NCBI GenBank assembly: GCA_963821345.1
Contig: CAWGDM010000003.1
Span: 124,001 to 188,000, forward strand
From: WHSW01 sp963821345
GTDB taxonomy: Bacteria; Actinomycetota; Thermoleophilia; Solirubrobacterales; 70-9
Direction of reading: 5' to 3'
Length of the DNA: 64,000 nucleotides
In this document: one piece after another, positions 58,687 to 64,000 of the stretch
Layout of the letters: each line of letters opens with the position of its first letter
How positions within the stretch are numbered: position 1 is the first letter of the stretch
The notes under the pieces: generated by a model
The model's input: the letters and a program-made list of their open reading frames with translations, nothing else
The model's database searches: none
Told to the model about the DNA's origin: nothing
Made by a program: the position numbers and the translations under genes

Positions 58687-60111
58687 TCACATGTAGCCGA
58701 GCAACCGCATCCGGTCCTCCAGCTGGCGGCGTTCCTCGGTGGTGATCTCGGTCTGCGGCGCGCCGCCGTTCTCAACCGAGACCACCGGCTGGCGGCGCTC
58801 GTGGTCCTGGAGAGCGCGCCAGAGCGCTGGATGGGCGACGCGGTCAGCGTCCGTCGGATCCCGCGGCTTGAGCTCGAGCGGGTCGGCCCTCAGGTCGTAG
58901 AGCTGCTCGCGGTCGCCGCGCAGCTGCAGCTTGATCGCACCGTCGGTCGCGGTGGCGAGCGGATGTCCGATGCGCTCGATCGCCGGTTCGGGGTCCAGGC
59001 CCCATTCATGGCAGGCGGCGATCCAGCGCGGATCGGTTGCCGGCGCCGGGGGCGCGAACTGGGCGACGGCCACCCCCTCCGGCGCCTGGTCGGCCGGCCA
59101 CGGGGGGTCGGTGATCCCCGCCGCCTGGGTGATCAGCCCAGGAAGCTGGGCGAGGCTGACGATGCTGCCCGCCCCGGGCGCATCCGGGCCGGCGGCGACC
59201 ACGGGCACGTGGGTGAGTCGCTGGTCGAGCGAGAAGCAATGGCCCATCAGCCCTGCCTCGCCGAGGTTCTCCCCGTGATCGGAAGTGACCAGTACCAAGG
59301 TCTCGTCCAGGCGCCCGGCGTCGTCGAGGTCGCCGAGCAGGTCGGCGAGCCAGCCGTCCATCAAACGCACCGCCGACGCGTACAGGTGCCGCATTCGCTC
59401 GAGCGCTTCGCCGGGGACGTCGAAGCCGCCGGCGCAGGCGCGCCAGATCGCGCCCATCGTCAGGTGGCGACGCGCATCTTCGGCGGCACGAACCCGCTCG
59501 AGCGGCCCGAGGTCGTTCCACGGCCGCGGCGGGAGATACGGGGAGTGACACTCGACCAGGTTCACGAACCAGAAGAACGGGTCCGAGCCCGCGCCGTTCA
59601 GCCGCTCGCGGAGGATGCGGCGGGCCTTCCCGGCGCCGTCGTCGACGCTGGCGCGCAGGCCCTCGAGATCCCACCGCAGGCGTGCTCGCAGATCCTCGCG
59701 GTGCAGGTGGGCGTGGCGGCCCGAGTCGACGAAGCTGAAGCTGTCGAAGCCGGCGTCGAAGCCGGAGAGCTCGCTGATCCAGAGGTTCGTGCTGACCGCC
59801 GTGGTGGTGTAGCCGGCGGCCCGCAGGACCGCGGGTAGAAGCCGCTCGGAGTGTGCGTCCATGACCTGCTTGGCGGCCGACTGGCTGCGTTCGGCCGGAC
59901 CGAGGATCCCGGCCGCCCGGGGCAGCAGGCCCGTGAACATCGATACGTGCGACGGCAGCGTCCAGGACGCCGTCGCCTGGACCCGTGAGAGCGCGGCGCC
60001 ACGCCGAGCGAGGTCGGCGATCGCCGGGGTCGAGCCCGCGGGCGCGCCATAGGGCTCGAGCGCGTCCGCTCGCGCCGTGTCGAGGACGATCAGGATCACG
60101 TTCGGCCGCAC
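58687..60111 (-). CDS. Sulfatase-superfamily hydrolase/transferase with Thr-type active site
   Basis: The 474-residue protein starts NVILIVLDTARADALEPYG (metal Asp pair). It has QATASWTLPSHVSMFTGLLP, where sulfatases carry C/S-x-P-x-R; here the nucleophile position is Thr (W-T-x-P-S-H), with no formylglycine motif. The metal motif TSDHGENLGE and a C-terminal LYDLRADPLE follow. This pattern is closer to phosphoethanolamine/phosphoglycerol transferases and phosphodiesterases of the alkaline-phosphatase superfamily. There is no signal peptide. It is divergent from a second such gene. Confidence 0.82.
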   Translation of the reverse strand: MRPNVILIVLDTARADALEPYGAPAGSTPAIADLARRGAALSRVQATASWTLPSHVSMFTGLLPRAAGILGPAERSQSAAKQVMDAHSERLLPAVLRAAGYTTTAVSTNLWISELSGFDAGFDSFSFVDSGRHAHLHREDLRARLRWDLEGLRASVDDGAGKARRILRERLNGAGSDPFFWFVNLVECHSPYLPPRPWNDLGPLERVRAAEDARRHLTMGAIWRACAGGFDVPGEALERMRHLYASAVRLMDGWLADLLGDLDDAGRLDETLVLVTSDHGENLGEAGLMGHCFSLDQRLTHVPVVAAGPDAPGAGSIVSLAQLPGLITQAAGITDPPWPADQAPEGVAVAQFAPPAPATDPRWIAACHEWGLDPEPAIERIGHPLATATDGAIKLQLRGDREQLYDLRADPLELKPRDPTDADRVAHPALWRALQDHERRQPVVSVENGGAPQTEITTEERRQLEDRMRLLGYM

Positions 60112-60120
60112 CGCCGGCGA

Positions 60121-60126
60121 AGCTTA
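60121..60126 (-). promoter_or_regulatory. -10 element TAAGCT for sulfatase-like gene
   Basis: TAAGCT on the minus strand ends 9 nt before the GTG at 60111. Confidence 0.4.
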
Positions 60127-60132
60127 GGTGGC

Positions 60133-60138
60133 TAGTCT
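60133..60138 (+). promoter_or_regulatory. -10 element TAGTCT for second sulfatase-like gene
   Basis: TAGTCT ends 8 nt before the ATG at 60147, fixing that start despite an open frame upstream. Confidence 0.45.
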
Positions 60139-60146
60139 GGGGCGCG

Positions 60147-60986
60147 ATGCAGGGTCCCGAGCAGCCCCGGAACCTGGTGATCGTCGTCCTCGACAGCCTC
60201 CGCTACGACTCCTGGATCGAGGCCGCGCCGCCTAGCCTGGCGCAACTCGGCGCGGTCGAGCGGCGCTGGAGCTATGCGACCTGGACCGCCCCATCCCACT
60301 ACAACCTGCTGATGGGGCTACTGCCCCATACGAGCCCGCCGGAGGTCTACGCGTCGGAGTACTACAAGGAGGACTTCCGCCGGTACGGCGAGCGGCTCGG
60401 GATCGAGGGGATGGAGTTCAAGCAGGTCCTGCCGTCGATCTTCATGCCCACGTACCTGCGCAACACGCTTGGCTACCGGACCGGGGCGATGGTCTCGATG
60501 CCGGTGCTCAATCCGCACACGGCGATCAACCGCGACTTCGACGTCTTCGAGCTGATGCCGACGCACAACGACATGGCGGCGATGCTGCCGAAGCTGGAGT
60601 GCAGCGACGACCGGCCGAGCTTCTGGCTGCTCAACGTGGGCGAAACTCACTACCCGTATGCACTGCCCAATGAGGACCCCGCGCAATGGCCCCGGATCTC
60701 CGGGGTGCACGGGGTGCTCAAGAAGCTCGACGACGATACCCCGACCGAGCCGAGCGAGTTCTTCGACCAGGCGCGGATGCGCGAGCTGCATGGCCGCCAG
60801 ATCGACACCGTCACCTACATCGACTCGGTGATCGCCCGGCTGTTCGACCAACTGCCCTCGAACACTTGGGTGATCGTGACCTCGGACCACGGCGAGCTGT
60901 TCGGCGAGGACCGCTATTTCGGCCACGGCCCGGTGATGCACGAGAAGGTGCTCGAGGTTCCCTACGTCGAGGGCCTGGTCCCGTGA
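60147..60986 (+). CDS. Compact sulfatase-superfamily metalloenzyme
   Basis: The 279-residue protein has NLVIVVLDSLRYDSW (metal Asp), YATWTAPSHYNLLMGLLPH (Thr at the nucleophile position, no C-x-P-x-R), the middle segment LLNVGETHYPYALP, and the metal motif VTSDHGELFGEDRYFGHG, ending HEKVLEVPYVEGLVP. It lacks the usual C-terminal subdomain of sulfatases, yet ends naturally after the last metal motif. It probably transfers or removes a phosphoryl-type substituent; the substrate is unknown. Convergent with the flippase gene (4 nt). Confidence 0.78.
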   Translation: MQGPEQPRNLVIVVLDSLRYDSWIEAAPPSLAQLGAVERRWSYATWTAPSHYNLLMGLLPHTSPPEVYASEYYKEDFRRYGERLGIEGMEFKQVLPSIFMPTYLRNTLGYRTGAMVSMPVLNPHTAINRDFDVFELMPTHNDMAAMLPKLECSDDRPSFWLLNVGETHYPYALPNEDPAQWPRISGVHGVLKKLDDDTPTEPSEFFDQARMRELHGRQIDTVTYIDSVIARLFDQLPSNTWVIVTSDHGELFGEDRYFGHGPVMHEKVLEVPYVEGLVP

Positions 60987-60990
60987 GCGC

Positions 60991-62571
60991 TCAGACGGGG
61001 ACCGGCGCTTGCGGCGCGGCGGGCGCGGCGTCGGGCGTGCCGCGCAGGTAGCCGACGATCTCGCGCAGGAGCCGGCGCTCGGCGATCGCCGTGCATGCGA
61101 TCGATGCCGCGACGTAGACCGCGAACTGGCCGGCCGCCGCGCCCAGACTCTCCGGGGACCCGAAGCCGAGCCGCAGCGCGAGCACCGCGAGCACGGGCGG
61201 AACGACCGGCACCAACGCGCGGATCAGGTGATGGAGTGGGCTGAAGTCGTCGAAGATCCGGCCGAGGTAGACCGCCCGGGTGATCAGCTGGGCGAGCAGC
61301 CCGATGACTGTCCCGGCGATATAGCCGTCGAGGTCGAAGGCGATCATCAGCGGCACCGTCGCCACCGCGAAGGTCGCCAGCGCGACCAGCCCGCTGATCG
61401 CCAGCGGCTTCGTTTCACCCTTGGCCTGGAAGAACAGGTTCCAGTTGAACGCAAACTGCCCGATCCCGACCGCCAGGCCGAGGATCTGCAGCAGGCTTAC
61501 GGCCGGCTGCCACTTCTCGCCGAGCACGAACTCGACCAGGGCGGGCGCGAACAGCACCATCCCGAACCCAAACGGGATCGCCCAGACCAGCACTAGGCGG
61601 TTGGACTTGACGAAGGTCTCGAACAGCAGATCGGTGCGGTCCTTGACCGCGCAGATCGCCGGGTAGATCGTGCGGCTGACGAGCGCGTCGACTCGCTGAC
61701 CGAAGACGATCAGCGAGCCTGCCAGGGTGATCGCGCCGACCCCGGCGAGCCCGACCGTGTGGGTGGCGACCAGCATCGTCCCCTGGACCACGACCAGGCC
61801 GGCGCCGCCGGCGAGCAGCACCGGGGCCGAGAAGCCGACGTACTCCCTCAGCGTCTTGCGGTCGAAGCGCAGGCGGAGCTTGTACGGGCAGGTGACCCAG
61901 GCGACGACGGCCGCGCAGTACACGCCGCTCAGCAGACCCGCGATCAGCGCCCAATATCCGGCGCCGGCCGCCGCGAGGCTGACCATGACCACGGTCGAGA
62001 CGACCGGGTTGATCGCCTCGAGCGTTCGCTGTCGCGCGAACTGCATCTTTCGAAACGGGACCCACAGCGGCGCGCACAGGGCGGTGCCGAGCAGCGACAG
62101 GGTCAGTACCAGGCTGGGCAGGAGCATGTCCGGCTGGTCGAAGGCGAGCGCGTAGAGAGGCAGGACCAGAGCGACGAAGGCCGAGAAGCAGAGCGTGTAG
62201 AGCAGCTCGAGCGTGAACGCCCTCTGGAAGGCGACCTCCTGGTCGGGATCGTCCTGCTGGATGTACTTGTCGCTGATCCCGATCTGCTTGATGAACGAGA
62301 GCGTGATCAGGGTGGTGAGCACAAGCCCCCAGATGCCGAACTCGTCGACCGTGAGAAAGGCGGCCACCGCGAAGCGCTGAACCACGTTCAGGGTCGCGAA
62401 GCCGGCCTGGAAGGCGGCGTTGACGAGCACGCCGCGCGCGGTTCGCTCGCGCAGTCCCTCGGAGAACTCGAACCGGGGTGGCGGCCCGCCCTCGAGCGCA
62501 TCCTCGCCATCGGCGAGCGCCTCGTCGGGGTCGGGGCTCAGCGCGAGCTCGGTGATCTCCATCGGGCTCAC
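60991..62571 (-). CDS. Oligosaccharide flippase family protein (Wzx-like)
   Basis: The 526-residue protein has about 12-14 hydrophobic segments after a soluble N-terminus of about 45 residues. It has polysaccharide-transporter hallmarks: RGVLVNAAFQAGFATLNVVQRFAVAAFL, DEFGIWGLVLTTL, SRTIYPAICAVKDR and PFGFGMVLFAPALVEFVLGEKWQPAVSLLQIL. It probably flips lipid-linked glycan units made by the locus across the membrane. The GTG start overlaps the stop of a small upstream ORF. Confidence 0.9.
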   Translation of the reverse strand: MSPMEITELALSPDPDEALADGEDALEGGPPPRFEFSEGLRERTARGVLVNAAFQAGFATLNVVQRFAVAAFLTVDEFGIWGLVLTTLITLSFIKQIGISDKYIQQDDPDQEVAFQRAFTLELLYTLCFSAFVALVLPLYALAFDQPDMLLPSLVLTLSLLGTALCAPLWVPFRKMQFARQRTLEAINPVVSTVVMVSLAAAGAGYWALIAGLLSGVYCAAVVAWVTCPYKLRLRFDRKTLREYVGFSAPVLLAGGAGLVVVQGTMLVATHTVGLAGVGAITLAGSLIVFGQRVDALVSRTIYPAICAVKDRTDLLFETFVKSNRLVLVWAIPFGFGMVLFAPALVEFVLGEKWQPAVSLLQILGLAVGIGQFAFNWNLFFQAKGETKPLAISGLVALATFAVATVPLMIAFDLDGYIAGTVIGLLAQLITRAVYLGRIFDDFSPLHHLIRALVPVVPPVLAVLALRLGFGSPESLGAAAGQFAVYVAASIACTAIAERRLLREIVGYLRGTPDAAPAAPQAPVPV

Positions 62572-62663
62572 CCGTTCGGGCGCGCGAGCGCCGCAGCGTG
62601 CGCCAACCAGAGCGGGTGGGTCGCGATCTGCTCGCCGAGCTCGGCCCGAGCTGCCTTGCTCAC
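62568..62663 (-). CDS. Possible 31-residue small ORF coupled to flippase gene
   Basis: GTG 62663 opens a 31-codon frame (starts VSKAARAELGEQIATHPLW) ending ARPNG, with its TGA overlapping the flippase GTG. It may be a leader ORF or the remnant of a larger gene. No family recognised. The remaining 174 nt up to the hup start show no other gene. Confidence 0.3.
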   Translation of the reverse strand: MSKAARAELGEQIATHPLWLAHAAALARPNG

Positions 62664-62825
62664 CCGCCGGATGCTAGCCAGGGATGTGCGACTTCGAGAC
62701 CGCGCTCGTTCCTCGACGGCAGGTCAGTGAGACGCCGAAGGGACCGAGCCACCGGATCCCGCGATCTCAAGCCGTCGAGAGGCACTGTTACCCTGCGCGG
62801 CGATCACAGACCCCACGCACAAGCC

Positions 62826-62832
62826 AGGAGGA
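62826..62832 (+). promoter_or_regulatory. Strong Shine-Dalgarno AGGAGGA of hup
   Basis: AGGAGGA lies 5 nt before the TTG at 62838 and decides this start, the strongest ribosome binding site in the window. Confidence 0.7.
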
Positions 62833-62837
62833 AGAAA

Positions 62838-63113
62838 TTGACCAAGTCCGACTTCGTCGACAGCATCGCGGGCAACTTCGACAGCAAGAAGGCCGCGGCT
62901 GACGCCGTCGAGGCCGTCCTCGACGGGATCACCCGCACGCTCGCAGGGGGCGGGGAGATCAGCTTCACCGGATTCGGCAAGTTCAGCGTTGCCGAGCGCG
63001 GCCCACGCCAGGGCGTCAACCCGCGCACCGGCGAGCGGATCACGATCGCCGGCGGCAAGGTCCCGAAGTTCTCCGCCGGCGCCGGCCTCAAGTCCAAGGT
63101 CAAGGGCGGCTAG
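62838..63113 (+). CDS. hup: HU family DNA-binding protein
   Basis: The 91-residue protein has the complete HU fold: LTKSDFVDSIAGNFDSKKAAADAVEAVLDGITRTL (dimer helices), EISFTGFGKFSVAERGPRQGVNPRTGERITI (DNA-binding beta arm with conserved RNP) and VPKFSAGAGLKSKV. It lacks the Lys/Ala-rich tail of mycobacterial HupB. It bends and packages DNA as a dimer. TTG is the start because of the AGGAGGA upstream. pyrF begins 4 nt after its stop. Confidence 0.96.
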   Translation: MTKSDFVDSIAGNFDSKKAAADAVEAVLDGITRTLAGGGEISFTGFGKFSVAERGPRQGVNPRTGERITIAGGKVPKFSAGAGLKSKVKGG

Positions 63114-63117
63114 AGGC

Positions 63118-63930
63118 CTGGCCGCAACCTTCGCCGACCGCCTGGCCGCGCTCGTCCGCGAGCGCCGCAGCCAGGTCTGCCTCGGCCTCGACCCGGAAGG
63201 GTCCGAGGCCGGGGCGGTCGCCGATAGCTGCCGGGCGCTGATCGAGGCGGCGGGCGGCGTCTGCGTCGCGGTCAAGCCCCAGCTCGCCTGCTTCGAGCGC
63301 CTCGGCGCGCCGGGGTGGGAGGCCCTCGAAGCGGTCCTGGCCGCTGCCCATGAGGCCGGGCTGCTGGTGGTCGCCGACGGCAAGCGCGGCGACGTCCCGC
63401 ACACGGCGGCGGTCTACGCCGAGGCGATCTTCGACCGCCTGGGCGCCGACGCGGCGACGGTCAACCCGCTGCTGGGCGCCGACGCGCTCGAGCCACTGGT
63501 GGCGTCGGCCGAGCGCTCGGGGCGTGGCCTGTTCGCCCTTGTGCGGACCTCGAATCCCGGGGCCGCCGACGTCCTCGATCTGCCGACGCCTGACGGCCCG
63601 GTCCACGAGCACCTCGCGCGGCTGGTCGCATCGCGGGCGCCCCGTCTGGCCGGGGAATCCGGCCTCAGCGGCATGGGCGCGGTGGTCGGGGCGACCGAGC
63701 CCCAGCACCTGGCCCGGATGCGTGAGCTGATGCCGGATTCGATCATGCTCACCCCCGGTGTCGGAGCGCAAGGAGGGAGCGCCGAGGCCCTTGGGCCCGC
63801 GTTCTCAGACGACCCGGCGTCGGTGCTGGTGCCGGCCTCGCGCTCGATCGCCGGCGCGCCGGATCCGGCCGGCGCGGCCGAGGAGCTTCGTCGCCGGCTC
63901 TGGAACGCCTCGCAAAGCGCCGCCCGCTGA
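63118..63930 (+). CDS. pyrF: Orotidine 5'-phosphate decarboxylase (type 2)
   Basis: PyrF converts OMP to UMP in pyrimidine synthesis. The 270-residue protein has CLGLDPEG, AVKPQLACFERLGAPGWEAL, the catalytic VVADGKRGDVPHTAAVYAEAIF (K-x-x-D network), VNPLLGADALEPLV, LVRTSNPGAADVLDL, GAVVGAT and LTPGVGAQGGS. This is the longer subfamily-2 type common in Actinobacteria. No ATG, GTG or TTG precedes the conserved TFADRLAALV in frame; CTG at 63118 (AGAGG just upstream, 63112-63116) is the best start. It is co-oriented with hup. Confidence 0.95.
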   Translation: MAATFADRLAALVRERRSQVCLGLDPEGSEAGAVADSCRALIEAAGGVCVAVKPQLACFERLGAPGWEALEAVLAAAHEAGLLVVADGKRGDVPHTAAVYAEAIFDRLGADAATVNPLLGADALEPLVASAERSGRGLFALVRTSNPGAADVLDLPTPDGPVHEHLARLVASRAPRLAGESGLSGMGAVVGATEPQHLARMRELMPDSIMLTPGVGAQGGSAEALGPAFSDDPASVLVPASRSIAGAPDPAGAAEELRRRLWNASQSAAR

Positions 63931-63965
63931 GCAGCGTGCGGGGCTCCCAAATACCTGCAACCTCC

Positions 63966-63971
63966 TACGAT
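63966..63971 (+). promoter_or_regulatory. -10 element TACGAT for gene at right edge
   Basis: TACGAT ends 10 nt before the ATG at 63982. It suggests a gene starting there, but spacing is longer than for the other leaderless starts. Confidence 0.35.
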
Positions 63972-63981
63972 TCCGGCCCTT

Positions 63982-64000
63982 ATGCCGAGGGCGGACGATC
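63982..64000 (+). CDS. Start of a gene cut by the window edge
   Basis: ATG 63982 is followed by six readable codons (MPRADD) in the orientation of pyrF. Too little is present to identify it; in related genomes an integration-host-factor or guanylate kinase gene often lies here. Confidence 0.3.

Overview
The window is very GC-rich and gene-dense, with no gene-free stretch longer than 300 bases. Gene content and order suggest an actinobacterium, most likely of the class Thermoleophilia (Solirubrobacterales/Gaiellales-like). The pointers are ispD/ispF followed by cysS-rlmB-sigma factor, TadE-like genes next to an M15/SLT protein, ECF sigma factors with RskA-type anti-sigma, DUF4383 and a Pit/DUF47 pair. 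This placement is inference; there is no rRNA in the window.

Layout. 1-8.4 kb: MEP isoprenoid genes ispD (cut by the window edge) and ispF, a DUF389 membrane protein with a coupled 52-residue partner, a PHP phosphoesterase, and a lipid block (acyl-CoA synthetase, SRPBCC, MGAT-like acyltransferase, SCP2-hydrolase fusion). 7.9-11.6 kb: OsmC, cysS, rlmB, a SigH-like sigma factor and tRNA-Thr(UGU). 11.6-21.7 kb: Fe-ADH/maleylacetate-reductase-like gene, a PlsC-GpsA fusion, two ECF sigma operons (one with a frameshifted RskA-type anti-sigma and a rhomboid next door), a BtuF-like protein, a pterin dehydratase, a hydrolase and UDP-GlcNAc 2-epimerase. 21.7-24.1 kb: DUF47 plus a pit phosphate transporter broken by several frameshifts. 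24.2-26.9 kb: two TadE-like pseudopilins and a four-part fusion (degenerate TadZ-like, TadG-like, VanY, SLT). 26.9-34.2 kb: MaoC, enoyl-CoA hydratase, uvrC, two GT2s, an ABC exporter and a VOC protein. 34.3-40.0 kb: glycolytic operon gap-pgk-tpiA-gpmI-tgt. 40.1-44.5 kb: Ser/Thr kinase coupled to a lipoprotein, a metallophosphoesterase and an M48 protease. 44.4-62.7 kb: a large surface-glycan locus (epimerase, ten glycosyltransferases, two methyltransferases, a hexapeptide acyltransferase, two alkaline-phosphatase-superfamily enzymes, a flippase) with argS embedded. 62.8-64 kb: HU and pyrF.

Two patterns cut across the window. First, many starts lack a Shine-Dalgarno sequence but have a TANNNT hexamer 6-9 nt upstream, which points to widespread leaderless transcription. 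Several divergent gene pairs share overlapping -10 boxes. Second, a roughly 46-bp dispersed element occurs at least five times, in both orientations, always at the 5' end of a gene. In tpiA and the M48 protease it is translated as an N-terminal extension, and before the ABC exporter it forms a six-codon leader ORF. This element, the pseudopilin/peptidoglycan-hydrolase operon and an ArgRS without a HIGH motif are the observations most worth following up.
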